From Aestuariimicrobium sp. p3-SID1156 (GTDB lineage Bacteria > Actinomycetota > Actinomycetes > Propionibacteriales > Propionibacteriaceae): 64,000 nucleotides of DNA. The notes under the pieces are model-generated. The model was given only the letters and a program-made list of their open reading frames with translations. It had not been told where the DNA came from and made no database searches. A program made the position numbers and the translations under genes. Shown piece by piece: positions 1-9,661 of this stretch (positions within the stretch are counted from its first letter, which is position 1; the number at the start of each line of letters is the position of its first letter). Location: NCBI RefSeq assembly GCF_025144225.1, contig NZ_JALXXB010000003.1, forward strand, positions 186,001-250,000, read 5' to 3'.

Positions 1-589
1 CGGCGCGATGGAGGACCTCGTCTCGCGCCTGTGCGGAATCCATCCCCGCGATGCGCTCCAGCTCCTGGGACGCACGGCGCATGCTGTCGGCCAGCTCCTG
101 CCGCTCGGACTCGGCCTGCGCCCGCTCACGTTGGAGGTCGAGCCGCTGTCGTTCGATCTCGGACTGTTTGTCGTCCAGCCGGTCGGCTCGCCGCGCCAGG
201 ACCTCATCACGGGCGGAGAGTTGCGCGTGGAGGGTGCGGAGCTCGTCGCGCTCGGCACGAGCGGCGTCAGCCCTGGTCTCCACCTCAGTCGCGCGGGCCA
301 CCAGTCGCTGCTCACGGTCATCGAGCTGCCGAACACGATCGGACAACTGTTCGTCTCGCCGGTCGAGCTCACCCCGAAGCACATCGAGCGCCTGCTCCTG
401 GCCGGCCAACTCACCTTCACGCCGGGCGAGCTCTTCTTCCCGCTGAAGAAGGGCCTCAGTGCCGTCATGCAGCGCAGCCGCCTCGACACCTGTGGTCACC
501 TGACGCTGCTGGAGGGTGCGTGCCACCCACACCAGCGCCAAAAGCGTCAGGCCGAGGAGGACGATGATGAGTAGTTCGCCGGGACCCAT
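1..589 (-). CDS. rny: Ribonuclease Y, N-terminal part (cut by window edge)
   Basis: RNase Y is a membrane-anchored endoribonuclease that starts mRNA decay. Only about 196 N-terminal residues are inside the window. They show a hydrophobic anchor at residues 4-25, then a long Arg/Glu/Gln-rich coiled coil. Near residue 180 comes the LERIAGM segment that in this family precedes the KH and HD domains, which lie outside. Location after recA-recX on the same strand is the usual actinobacterial order and supports the call. The ATG lies 9 bp past the recX stop codon, so co-transcription is likely. Without the KH and HD domains the call rests on topology, this short motif and synteny. Confidence 0.78.
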   Translation of the reverse strand, partial: MGPGELLIIVLLGLTLLALVWVARTLQQRQVTTGVEAAALHDGTEALLQREEELARREGELAGQEQALDVLRGELDRRDEQLSDRVRQLDDREQRLVARATEVETRADAARAERDELRTLHAQLSARDEVLARRADRLDDKQSEIERQRLDLQRERAQAESERQELADSMRRASQELERIAGMDSAQARDEVLHRA

Positions 590-598
590 GGACCCACC

Positions 599-1108
599 CT
601 AGTCGTGGCCCTCCACGAGAACCTCGCGGAGCACCCGTTCCACCACCTCGTAGCCGTAGCCACGGCGCCCCAGCGCACCTGCGAGCCGACGCCTCTGGAC
701 CGGCGGTTCCAGAGATGCCAAGGTGCGCATCTTCTTCCTCGCCAGCTCCAGGGCGGCTTCCAGCTCGTCCTCACTGCTGACGGCATTGGTGGCGTCATCG
801 ATGAGGTCCCGGTCTATGCCCTTGCGCCGCAGTTCCTCGCGCAGCGCACGTCGGGATGAGCCACGCGTGCGTTGTCGTGATGCGACCCATTGCCGCGCGA
901 AATCCTCATCGTTGACGAGGTTGACTTCGGTGAAACGATCGAGGAGGTGTTCGGTGAGATCGGGGTCGACTCCTTTGGCCTCCAGCGCCTGCTCCAGCTC
1001 GGCCCGGCTGTGGGGACGCAGGGACAGCTTGCGCAGGAGCACCTCACGAGCCTTCTCCTCCAGCTGCAGGGGAGAAGGCTCGCTGGGTGCTTGCTTGCCG
1101 TCAGCCAT
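599..1108 (-). CDS. recX: Regulatory protein RecX
   Basis: RecX binds RecA and restrains its filament growth and ATPase activity. The 169-residue product has the expected three-helix repeat architecture rich in Arg and Glu, including LxxRxxSRxELxxxLxxKG near residues 29-46, NDEDFARQWVxSR near 66-79 and ELRRKGID near 91-98. Length fits the family. Its ATG lies 2 bp after the recA stop codon, so the two are almost certainly co-transcribed and probably translationally coupled. This is the standard recA-recX arrangement. Confidence 0.93.
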   Translation of the reverse strand: MADGKQAPSEPSPLQLEEKAREVLLRKLSLRPHSRAELEQALEAKGVDPDLTEHLLDRFTEVNLVNDEDFARQWVASRQRTRGSSRRALREELRRKGIDRDLIDDATNAVSSEDELEAALELARKKMRTLASLEPPVQRRRLAGALGRRGYGYEVVERVLREVLVEGHD

Positions 1109-1110
1109 CC

Positions 1111-2163
<1,053 letters not shown>

Positions 2164-2225
2164 TCGATGGTTCCTTTCGGGTGGCCGCCGACGTAGCAGG
2201 CGGCACGGGTGGTCTGGCGATCTCG

Positions 2226-2248
2226 AATGTAGGTGAGGGGTCCGACAA
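2226..2248 (-). promoter_or_regulatory. PafBC/RecA-NDp-type promoter of recA
   Basis: Read on the minus strand the sequence is TTGTCGGAC, 8 bases, then TACATT. This matches the RecA-independent DNA-damage promoter consensus of mycobacteria (TTGTCRGTG-N8-TAnnnT) with exact spacing and mismatches only in the last two bases of the upstream element. Transcription would start about 55 bp before the recA ATG. PafB and PafC, which act at such promoters, are encoded at 47861-49830 in this window. The assignment to PafBC is inference. Confidence 0.6.
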
Positions 2249-2314
2249 AACCTGCGCACCCGCAGAATCTGTGGATGGGAACTCGAGTCGGGTCCCATCT
2301 GTGGACAACGGTAA

Positions 2315-2328
2315 CGAACAAGGATTCG
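2315..2328. promoter_or_regulatory. LexA (SOS) box upstream of recA
   Basis: CGAACAAGGATTCG matches the actinobacterial SOS box CGAAC-N4-GTTCG except for one base in the right half. It lies about 150 bp upstream of the recA start and about 70 bp upstream of the PafBC-like promoter. This resembles mycobacterial recA, where a distal LexA-controlled promoter and a proximal LexA-independent promoter coexist. Confidence 0.6.
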
Positions 2329-2421
2329 AATCTCAAGGACGGCGCCCGGCGTGTTTCCACCCGCAGGACCACACCACCAACGCGTGCTGGAAGGGACTCC
2401 CCCGGGATGGACGGCGTCGAA

Positions 2422-2616
2422 TCAGCGCTCGGAGGCGGGAAGCTCCAGCGCACGCCACACGGCCCGCCAGATCGTCTTGCACGGGATCCCATCCCGCAGT
2501 GCCTCATGCACGGTGCGATGGTCGAGGTCCGCCAGCACGTACATCCCAGCCCAGCTGTTCGCATAACCGGGCCCCAGATGCCTCTCCAACCGCTGCCACA
2601 GCTCTGCCTCACGCAC
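2422..2616 (-). CDS. DUF3046 family protein
   Basis: A 64-residue protein with the REAELWQRLERHLGP...LADLDHRTVHEAL...KTIWRAVWRALELP pattern of DUF3046. These small actinobacterial proteins of unknown function are characteristically encoded next to recA. A GTG start at 2616 is chosen because it gives the family's normal N-terminus and is preceded by a TACTGT hexamer exactly 6 bp upstream, consistent with a leaderless transcript. The gene points toward recA, so read-through into recA is possible. It is divergent from lhr. Function is not known. Confidence 0.82.
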   Translation of the reverse strand: MREAELWQRLERHLGPGYANSWAGMYVLADLDHRTVHEALRDGIPCKTIWRAVWRALELPASER

Positions 2617-2622
2617 GCGGCA

Positions 2623-2628
2623 ACAGTA
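2623..2628 (-). promoter_or_regulatory. -10 element, leaderless promoter of the DUF3046 gene
   Basis: TACTGT on the minus strand, 6 bp before the GTG start, with no ribosome-binding site between. Spacing puts the transcription start at or next to the start codon. Confidence 0.45.
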
Positions 2629-2697
2629 CCCACATCGACCGGGCTGGCAGAACTTGTCGGAGCTCGGTGGCACCATGGCGGGGTGGGTGTCGAAGGA

Positions 2698-5600
2698 ATG
2701 GTGAACGATCCGCTGGCGGGCTTCAGCCCGCCGGTGCGCCGCTGGTTCAGCGATTCCTTCTCGGCGCCCACGCGCGCCCAGTCCGCGGCCTGGGAAGCCA
2801 TCAATGGCGGCCATCATGCCCTCCTGGTGGCTCCCACCGGCTCAGGAAAGACCTTGGCCGCCTTCCTCTCCGCCCTTGATCGGCTCGCATGCCGCCCCGA
2901 TGAGGAGGTCCGACGCGTCCGGGCGGAGCGCAAGACCTCGGTGCTCTACATCTCCCCGCTCAAGGCGCTCGCCAGCGATGTCCAGCGCAACCTCACCGCT
3001 CCCCTGCGCGGAATCGAGGTGGCTGCCCGCGCTCTCGGACGTCCGCTGCCCGACATCACGGTGGGGCTGCGCAGTGGTGACACCCCGTCAACCGAGCGGC
3101 GGAAGCTGGTGCAGCAGCCGCCCGACATCCTGATCACCACCCCCGAATCGCTCTTCCTGATGCTGTCCAGCCGGGGGCGCGAGACCCTTGACCAGCTGGA
3201 CGCCATCATCGTGGACGAGATCCATGCCCTGGCCGGGACGAAGCGCGGAGCCCACCTCCAACTCTCCCTGGAGCGCCTTGATGATGTGAAGACCAGATCC
3301 GGACGCCCGGGTTTCCAGCGCATCGGGCTGTCAGCCACCGTGAGCCCGGCAGAGCGTGTGGCACGCTACCTGGTAGGGAATCGTCCCATCGACATCCTGC
3401 AGCCGATGCCCGACAAGCAATGGGACCTGCGCGTCGAGACACCAGTACCCGACCTCACCGATCTCGCCCTCCCGCCAGGGCCGGAGGGAGCGCACAGCGA
3501 GCCCAACAACTCCATCTGGCCCCACATCGAGAAGCGGGTCCTCGAGTTGGTGGATGCCCACCGCACGACCCTGGTGTTCGTGAACTCCCGTCGCGTCGCC
3601 GAACGGCTCACCGCCCACCTCAACGAACTGCATGCCGAGCGGCTCGGCATTCCGACCGATGACCACGAGCCCCCTGCAATGGTCATGGCCCAGTCGGGCA
3701 GCTCGGGGAGCATGGACGGCACCGGCGCACCGGTCATCGCCCGAGCCCATCATGGCTCCGTCTCCAAGGAGCGACGACTGGAGATCGAGTCGGCCCTCAA
3801 GGCCGGCCACCTACCGTGCGTGGTGGCGACCTCCTCGCTCGAGCTTGGCATCGACATGGGCAGCATCGACCTGGTGGTCCAGGTCGCGGCACCCAACTCC
3901 ATTGCCTCGGGGCTCCAGCGGGTCGGACGCGCAGGCCACCAGGTCGGCGCAGTCTCCCGCGGCATCATGCTGCCGACCCACCGCGGAGACCTGCTGGACG
4001 CGATCGTCGTCACCCGAGAGATGGCAGCCGGCCACATCGAGCCGGTCCCCGACCTGCGCAACCCTCTCGACATCCTGGCCCAGCAGTTGGTGTCGATGCT
4101 GGTCGACACCACCGCCACCTCTGAGGAGTTGTTCCAGTTGGTGCGGCGGGCCGAGAGTTTCCGTACCCTCCCCCGGTCAGCATTCGACGCCACCCTGGAC
4201 ATGCTCGCCGGCCGCTACCCGAGCGAGGAGTTCGCCGAGCTACGCCCCCGCCTGGTGTGGGACCGGGCCACCGACCAACTCAGTGCGCGTCCCGGTAGCC
4301 GTCGACTGGTCACGACCAGCGGTGGCACCATTCCTGATCGCGGCCTCTTCGGCGTCTTCGTCGTCGGTGAGCCGGGGACGGCGGGCCGCCGCGTGGGCGA
4401 ACTGGACGAGGAGATGGTGCACGAGTCTCGCGTGGGGGACGTGTTCACCCTGGGCACGACCAGCTGGCGCATCGAGGAGATCACGCCGCACCAGGTCCTC
4501 GTCTCCCCCGCGCCGGGCGCACCGGGCCGGCTGCCGTTCTGGAAGGGGGACCAGGCGTGGCGTCCCCAGGCCCTGGGCGCGGCCGTGGGCGAGTTCATCC
4601 GCGAGCTGCGCGCTGAGGGCGAGCTGTCCGAGGAGCGGCTCGACGCCACCCTGCCCACGGGGGTGGACGAATGGTCGAGGAACAACTTGGTGTCCCACCT
4701 GACCGAGCAGGCTGAAGCCACCGGCGAGGTGCCCGATGACCGGATGGTCGTCGTGGAACGCTTCACTGATGAACTGGGCGATTGGCGCCTGGTGGTGCAT
4801 TCCGCGCTGGGTGCGGCGGTGCTGACCCCGTGGGCGCTGGCGATCGAGGCCAGGGGGCGTGAACTCCACGGCTCGGAAGTCCGCGCCTGGGCGAGCAACG
4901 ACGGCATCGTCATCACCATTCCTGACACCACGGGGACGCCACCGGGTCTGGAACTCCTGGACATCGACGCGGCGGGCATCGTCGAAACCGTCACCAACGA
5001 GACCTATGGCTCCCCCCTGTTCGCAGCCCGGTTCCGGGAATGCGCTGCCCGCGCCCTGCTGCTTCCGCGGCTTGATCCCGGCCGTCGTACCCCCCTGTGG
5101 CGGCAACGCCAGCGAGCCGCCCAGCTCCTGCAGGTGGCCAGCAGGCATCCCGAATTCCCGATCATCCTGGAGACGATGCGCGAGTGCCTGGAGGACGTTT
5201 TCGACCTCCCCAGTCTGACGCGCCTGGTCGAGGACCTTGGCGCGCGTCGCGTCCGTCTGGTGCTCGCTGAGACGGACCTCCCCTCACCCTTCGCCCGTTC
5301 GCTGATGTTCGGATACGCCGGGGAGTTCCTCTACGACAGTGACCAGCCCCTCGCCGAGAGGCGTCTGGCGGCGCTCAACGTGGACCAGGCCCTGCTGGCC
5401 GAGTTGTTGGGACGCGAAGGGGCCCAGGTGCTCCTCGATCCCGCCGCACTGGCCCAGGTGGAAGCAGATCTGCAACGGCTCAGCGAACCGCTCCGGGCCT
5501 CCACCGCAGAGGCCCTCTGGGACGTCATCCGCACCCACGGCCCGCTGACGGTCCGAGAGTGTGGTGAACGCAGCGCCGACAGCACGGAGGCCGGAGCGTG

Positions 5601-7179
5601 GGTGGACGAGCTCCTGGAGAGCAAGCGCATCGCCACGGTCCGACTCGCCGGCACCGACATGGTCTGCACGCTGGAGGACCTCCCGCTGCTCACCGATGCC
5701 TTCGGGGTTCCTACGCCCCCGGGGATGGTGGCAGAACCGGGGCCAGGGCCACAGGCGGCCCTGGAACGCCTGGTGCAGCGCGAGCTGCTGCACCGTTGCG
5801 GACTTGACCCCGCCGTACTGGCGCAGCGCTGGGGCATCAGTCCCCACTCCGTGCTCCAGGTTCTCGATCACCTGCGCGTGGGGCTTGGATTGCTGCTGGT
5901 CGACGACAGGTGGTGGCACCCCGACGTGCTCAGCAGGGTCAAGCGGCGCACCCTGGCTCTGCTGCGGGCTGAGGTGGAGCCCGTCGAACAGGCCCAACTG
6001 GCTCGCTTCCTGGCGTCCTGGCAGGAGCTGGATGCCCCCGGCCACGGCACCGAAGGCTTGATGGGAGCGGTGGAGATGCTTGCGGGGTTCCCCCTTCCGG
6101 CCTCCATGCTCGAGTCCCTCATCCTGCCGAGTCGAGTCGTTGACTACAGCCCGCACCTGCTTGACCAGGTCCTGCTGACGGGTGAGGTGGTGTGGACCGG
6201 GGCCGGTGCGATCGGCACCCAGGACGGATGGGTGCAGTTGTGGCCCGGCGATCTCGTCCTGACTGATCCGGCCACCGCTGAGGACGTGTCGGAGGAGCTC
6301 CTGCCAGTGCTGGAGCGCCTTCGCCAGGGCGGAGCCTGGACCGCTGCGGAGCTGGGCGCCTCGGCGCACCAGGTCTGGGAGCTGGTGTGGGCCGGGCAGG
6401 TGACGAGCACGAGCTTCCAGCCAGTGCGGGACCTGGTCGCGAATCCGGGCGGACGCACAGCCCTCAGGACCCCGCGTGCCCCCCGCGTCCACCGGCGGCG
6501 GTTGCCCAGGCCGACATCCCTCGCCTCGGCCGGCATGGGTGGCCGCTGGTCAGTGCTGACGGCGCCACGCCTCTCAACCACCGAGAGGTCACTGATGGAG
6601 ATGGGGGTCACCCTCCAGCGGCACGGGCTGGTGACGCGCGGCACGGTGGCCGTTGAGCCCGCCTGGAACAACTTCTCGCAGGCCTATCAGGTGCTCAGCA
6701 CGATGGAGGGCCAGGGCGCAGTCCGACGAGGACACGTCGTCGAAGGCTTGGGCGCCTCCCAATTCGCCCTCCCCGGGGCGATCGACCGGATCCGGTCCAG
6801 CGACAGCAACCCCGACGCGGCTCCGAGACTGCTTGCCGCCTGTGACCCCGCCAATCCCTGGGGGGCCGCGCTCCCATGGCCCGCGACGCCGGGGCATCGA
6901 CCAAGTCGACGGGCTGGCGCGCTGGTGGTGACCATCGATGGACGACCAACGCTCTACGTTGAGCGCGGTGTGCACACCTTGCTCACCTTCGGGAGCGGGG
7001 ATTCCGATCTGCTCGACAGCCTTCGAGCCCTCGCCGGATCGGTGACCAGCGGCCGTATCAGCGCCGTCACGGTCGAGAAGTGTGATGGCATCCCCGTGTT
7101 GGGGGATGCCCGTTTCGGCCCGCTCCTGGAACAGGCCGGCTTCACCATGGCGCCCCGGGGTTACCGCATCCGGCGCTGA
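2698..7179 (+). CDS. lhr: Lhr-type ATP-dependent helicase
   Basis: Lhr is a large superfamily 2 DNA-dependent ATPase and 3'-5' helicase with roles in DNA repair. The 1493-residue product matches the family's length of about 1500. Motifs run in order: Walker A APTGSGKT at residues 45-52, DEIH near 172, SATVS near 207, FVNSRR, HHGSVSKERR, and the long SSLELGIDMG...QRVGRAGHQ segment of motifs V and VI. Then come the winged-helix and Lhr-core regions and the large C-terminal domain of the full-length class. The start is uncertain: ATG 2698 is used, but GTG 2701 (AAGGA 3 bp upstream) and GTG 2683 are in frame. DUF3046 is divergent, 81 bp away. Confidence 0.93.
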   Translation: MVNDPLAGFSPPVRRWFSDSFSAPTRAQSAAWEAINGGHHALLVAPTGSGKTLAAFLSALDRLACRPDEEVRRVRAERKTSVLYISPLKALASDVQRNLTAPLRGIEVAARALGRPLPDITVGLRSGDTPSTERRKLVQQPPDILITTPESLFLMLSSRGRETLDQLDAIIVDEIHALAGTKRGAHLQLSLERLDDVKTRSGRPGFQRIGLSATVSPAERVARYLVGNRPIDILQPMPDKQWDLRVETPVPDLTDLALPPGPEGAHSEPNNSIWPHIEKRVLELVDAHRTTLVFVNSRRVAERLTAHLNELHAERLGIPTDDHEPPAMVMAQSGSSGSMDGTGAPVIARAHHGSVSKERRLEIESALKAGHLPCVVATSSLELGIDMGSIDLVVQVAAPNSIASGLQRVGRAGHQVGAVSRGIMLPTHRGDLLDAIVVTREMAAGHIEPVPDLRNPLDILAQQLVSMLVDTTATSEELFQLVRRAESFRTLPRSAFDATLDMLAGRYPSEEFAELRPRLVWDRATDQLSARPGSRRLVTTSGGTIPDRGLFGVFVVGEPGTAGRRVGELDEEMVHESRVGDVFTLGTTSWRIEEITPHQVLVSPAPGAPGRLPFWKGDQAWRPQALGAAVGEFIRELRAEGELSEERLDATLPTGVDEWSRNNLVSHLTEQAEATGEVPDDRMVVVERFTDELGDWRLVVHSALGAAVLTPWALAIEARGRELHGSEVRAWASNDGIVITIPDTTGTPPGLELLDIDAAGIVETVTNETYGSPLFAARFRECAARALLLPRLDPGRRTPLWRQRQRAAQLLQVASRHPEFPIILETMRECLEDVFDLPSLTRLVEDLGARRVRLVLAETDLPSPFARSLMFGYAGEFLYDSDQPLAERRLAALNVDQALLAELLGREGAQVLLDPAALAQVEADLQRLSEPLRASTAEALWDVIRTHGPLTVRECGERSADSTEAGAWVDELLESKRIATVRLAGTDMVCTLEDLPLLTDAFGVPTPPGMVAEPGPGPQAALERLVQRELLHRCGLDPAVLAQRWGISPHSVLQVLDHLRVGLGLLLVDDRWWHPDVLSRVKRRTLALLRAEVEPVEQAQLARFLASWQELDAPGHGTEGLMGAVEMLAGFPLPASMLESLILPSRVVDYSPHLLDQVLLTGEVVWTGAGAIGTQDGWVQLWPGDLVLTDPATAEDVSEELLPVLERLRQGGAWTAAELGASAHQVWELVWAGQVTSTSFQPVRDLVANPGGRTALRTPRAPRVHRRRLPRPTSLASAGMGGRWSVLTAPRLSTTERSLMEMGVTLQRHGLVTRGTVAVEPAWNNFSQAYQVLSTMEGQGAVRRGHVVEGLGASQFALPGAIDRIRSSDSNPDAAPRLLAACDPANPWGAALPWPATPGHRPSRRAGALVVTIDGRPTLYVERGVHTLLTFGSGDSDLLDSLRALAGSVTSGRISAVTVEKCDGIPVLGDARFGPLLEQAGFTMAPRGYRIRR

Positions 7180-7327
7180 CGAGGTGGTTGGGGCCTCTGG
7201 ACGAGACAGGGCCCTGCACCCTGGGGCAGAGCCAGCACGTCGCGGCCGGCCCGCACGTCGGGGTCGGCAGGGCCCGTGGCGCGGGAAGAAGGACGCACCA
7301 AACATGCGCGTTTCGCGCACTCGGGTT

Positions 7328-7339
7328 CAGCGATCGCTG
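7328..7339. promoter_or_regulatory. Palindrome, candidate operator of the DeoR regulator
   Basis: CAGCGATCGCTG is a perfect 12-bp palindrome ending 9 bp before the TAGCAT -10 element of the adjacent regulator gene. A site in the spacer upstream of the -10 fits autoregulation. That the DeoR protein binds it is inference. Confidence 0.35.
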
Positions 7340-7348
7340 AGCGACCCC

Positions 7349-7354
7349 TAGCAT
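7349..7354 (+). promoter_or_regulatory. -10 element, leaderless promoter of the DeoR regulator gene
   Basis: TAGCAT followed by exactly 7 bp and then ATG at 7362. No ribosome-binding site is visible, so a leaderless message is likely. Confidence 0.5.
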
Positions 7355-7361
7355 TTCGCTC

Positions 7362-8168
7362 ATGGTGCAGCTCCACCCTGAATCCCCCGCCCGCGTCCGC
7401 TCCGACCGGATGGTGTCCTTGCTGAACCTCGTCGCCGAGCGCGGAGAGGTCCAGCTGCGCGAACTCGCGAAGGAACTGGGTGCCTCGGCGGCCACCATCC
7501 GGCGGGATGTCGGCACTCTGGCTGCCCAAGGCCTGCTCATCCGGACCCATGGCGGTGCCAGGGCCCTCCCCACGGGACGCGAGTTGCCGATCAACCTTCG
7601 CGATGGTCGCAACCAGTCCGCGAAACGTGCCATCGCTCGTGCGGCCGTCAGTGCCCTTCCGGCCGGCAGGCACGCCGTCGCATTGACAGGCGGCACCACC
7701 ACGATCGAGGTCCTACGTGCCCTGGACCACCGGCGCGACCTCACCATCGTCACCAACTCCGTGGGGCTCGCCATCGAGGCGGCCCACCATGGCCAGAACC
7801 GCGTCCTCATCGCGGGCGGCATACTGCGCGCCACCTCGCTGGAGCTGGTGGGTTCGCTCACCGAGTCCACCTTCCGGCAGATCAACGTGGGCACCGCGAT
7901 CGTCGGCTGTGACGGCATCAGTGTCACCGGCGGCCTCACCACCCACGACGACGTCGAGGCAGCAACGAATCACACCATGCTGGAGCGAGCCCAGCGCGTC
8001 ATGGTGGTGGCGGACGGCTCGAAGGTCGGCAAGGTGACGCTGGCCAAGATGGCCGATGTCACACTGGTGGACATCCTCATCACCGACAGCAACGCCGACC
8101 CGAACGAGATCGCGAAGATCCGCCAGGTCGGCGTCGAAGTCAGGGTCGTGGAGGTCGACAGGGCCTGA
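7362..8168 (+). CDS. DeoR family transcriptional regulator
   Basis: A 268-residue regulator. An N-terminal helix-turn-helix (about residues 15-70) carries the DeoR signature EVQLRELAKELGASAATIRRDVGTLAAQGLLIRTHGGA, here reported in pieces: VQLRELAKELG, SAATIRRDV and RTHGGA. The C-terminal sugar-phosphate-sensing domain has TGGTTTIEV, LIAGGILR, VGCDGIS and VVADGSKVG. Members usually respond to a phosphorylated sugar and repress sugar catabolic genes. No sugar operon adjoins it here, so its target and ligand cannot be told. The start at 7362 is supported by the leaderless -10 spacing. Confidence 0.9.
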   Translation: MVQLHPESPARVRSDRMVSLLNLVAERGEVQLRELAKELGASAATIRRDVGTLAAQGLLIRTHGGARALPTGRELPINLRDGRNQSAKRAIARAAVSALPAGRHAVALTGGTTTIEVLRALDHRRDLTIVTNSVGLAIEAAHHGQNRVLIAGGILRATSLELVGSLTESTFRQINVGTAIVGCDGISVTGGLTTHDDVEAATNHTMLERAQRVMVVADGSKVGKVTLAKMADVTLVDILITDSNADPNEIAKIRQVGVEVRVVEVDRA

Positions 8169-8184
8169 ACCGGCCCATTCCAGA

Positions 8185-8454
8185 TCAGGCAGCAGTCACC
8201 ATGCGCTGGCCGAGCTCGGCCCGGGCGACCTTGTCGCTGACGGTGCTGAGCACCTGGGACAGCGGCACGTCGAGGGCGCTGCAGATGGACACCAGCAGCT
8301 CGCTGGAGGCCTCCTTCTGCCCACGCTCCACTTCGGAGAGGTAGCCGAGGCTGACGCGTGCCTGCATGCTGACGTCGCGCAGGGTACGCCCCTGGGCAAA
8401 GCGAGCCTCCCGCAGGGATTCACCCAGGAGTTCGCGCATCAGGATGGGCTTCAT
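8185..8454 (-). CDS. clgR: ClgR-type XRE-family transcriptional regulator
   Basis: An 89-residue single-domain protein with a Cro/C1-type helix-turn-helix ([20 protein letters not shown], then [12 protein letters not shown]) that is nearly identical in layout to actinobacterial ClgR. ClgR activates clp protease and membrane-stress genes and is itself degraded by ClpP. It is shorter than mycobacterial ClgR, lacking most of the C-terminal tail, but ends in Ala-Ala, which is compatible with ClpP turnover. Position next to cinA and pgsA is conserved. The start has AAAGG upstream. I did not identify a convincing ClgR operator here. Confidence 0.85.
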   Translation of the reverse strand: MKPILMRELLGESLREARFAQGRTLRDVSMQARVSLGYLSEVERGQKEASSELLVSICSALDVPLSQVLSTVSDKVARAELGQRMVTAA

Positions 8455-8568
8455 GTCTCACCTTTCTGCTCCACGCCCCGGGGAGCGTTGCTCCGAGCCG
8501 GTTCCGTGGTGCTCCTTCTCAACACCGGCATCACAGGCCCTATTCCCGCAGCGATCCCCCGCACCCCT

Positions 8569-9063
8569 TCAGTCGAGTTCCTCGAGCAGCAGGCGCAGGG
8601 CAGCGAGCACCGTCTGTTCCCGCACGGCCCCACGGTTGCCGGACAGCTCCAGCAGGCTGGACCTGGTCCCCCCCGCAGTAGCGCACGCAATCCAGACGGT
8701 GCCGGGTGCAGCGCCATCCTGCGGGTCGGGGCCTGCGACGCCGGTACATGAGACGCACAGGTCCGCCCCGGCCGCCACCCGCGTTCCCTGCGCCATCTGC
8801 TCGGCGGTGGCGGCGTTGATGACCCCATCCCGCGCGATCAGTTCGGCGTCCACCCCCGCCCACTGGGACTTCAGCTCGCTGGCGTAGGTGATGAACCCAC
8901 CCCGGTAGACGGCCGAGGATCCGCCGATGCTGGTGATGGCGGCCCCGATGAGACCGCCGGTCAGTGATTCGCACGTGGCCACGGTCACATGCCTGGCCGC
9001 GAGTTCGCGCACGAGCTGGTCAGCGAGAACGGCGATGCCGTCCCCCACCAGGGCGTCAGCCAC
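8569..9063 (-). CDS. pncC: CinA C-terminal domain protein / NMN amidohydrolase
   Basis: A 164-residue stand-alone CinA C-terminal (PncC) domain, which deamidates nicotinamide mononucleotide in pyridine nucleotide recycling. Visible family motifs are TCESLTGGLIGAAIT near residues 29-43, YRGGFITYA near 53-61, and TGVAGPDPQDGxxxGTVWIA. The N-terminal molybdopterin-binding domain of longer CinA proteins is absent, as is usual in actinobacteria. Its start overlaps the end of pgsA by 8 bp, so the two are translationally coupled. Confidence 0.9.
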   Translation of the reverse strand: MADALVGDGIAVLADQLVRELAARHVTVATCESLTGGLIGAAITSIGGSSAVYRGGFITYASELKSQWAGVDAELIARDGVINAATAEQMAQGTRVAAGADLCVSCTGVAGPDPQDGAAPGTVWIACATAGGTRSSLLELSGNRGAVREQTVLAALRLLLEELD

Positions 9064-9661
9064 GGAGGTCAGTACCCTCGCCCGCGCGTGCGTCCTGTCG
9101 GGCCCGAAGCGCCATGCGCACGTAGTCCAGGCCGGTGACGACGGTGAGGACGAAGGCCGCTCCCATCAGGACCCAGGCGACCCACTGGACGACGGTGGGC
9201 TGTTTCGGCAACCAGGTCAGGTACAGGATGAGCGCGAACGACTGGGTCAGGGTCTTGAGCTTGCCGCCCTTGGTGGCAGCCATCACCAGACCGTACTTGA
9301 GGACGACCCAGCGCAGGAGGGTGATCCCCCATTCGCGAAGCAGGATGATGATGGTCACCCACCATTGCAGCTCGCCCAGGAGTGACAGGCCGACGAAGGC
9401 CATGCCGGTGAGCGCCTTGTCAGCGATCGGATCCCACAGCTTGCCGAAATTGGTGACCAGGTTGTACTTGCGGGCGATCTTGCCGTCGAAGAAGTCCGTG
9501 GCGATCGCCACGATGAAGACCAGGGTCGTCCAGTAGCGCCAATGCTGGTCGTGCGGGTGGCTGAGCAGCATCCACGCGAACAGCGGCACCAGGACCACGC
9601 GAATGGCTGTCAGGACATTGGGCACGTTCCAGGAGGAACCCTGCGGGGCGGCCGTGCTCAT
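9056..9661 (-). CDS. pgsA: CDP-diacylglycerol-glycerol-3-phosphate 3-phosphatidyltransferase
   Basis: This integral membrane enzyme makes phosphatidylglycerophosphate, the committed step to phosphatidylglycerol and cardiolipin. The 201-residue protein has several hydrophobic helices and the complete CDP-alcohol phosphatidyltransferase signature: DG-KI-AR near residue 60, then 8 residues, then G-KLW-D-PIA-D. Its ATG overlaps the rimO stop codon (ATGA). Its own end overlaps cinA. The order rimO-pgsA-cinA-clgR is the common actinobacterial one. Confidence 0.94.
   Translation of the reverse strand: MSTAAPQGSSWNVPNVLTAIRVVLVPLFAWMLLSHPHDQHWRYWTTLVFIVAIATDFFDGKIARKYNLVTNFGKLWDPIADKALTGMAFVGLSLLGELQWWVTIIILLREWGITLLRWVVLKYGLVMAATKGGKLKTLTQSFALILYLTWLPKQPTVVQWVAWVLMGAAFVLTVVTGLDYVRMALRARQDARAGEGTDLRG

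Noticed and set aside
2233..2697. N-terminal extension of Lhr reading from 2233
   Set aside because: It would overlap the DUF3046 gene and add 155 residues absent from the family; the conserved protein begins near 2683-2701.
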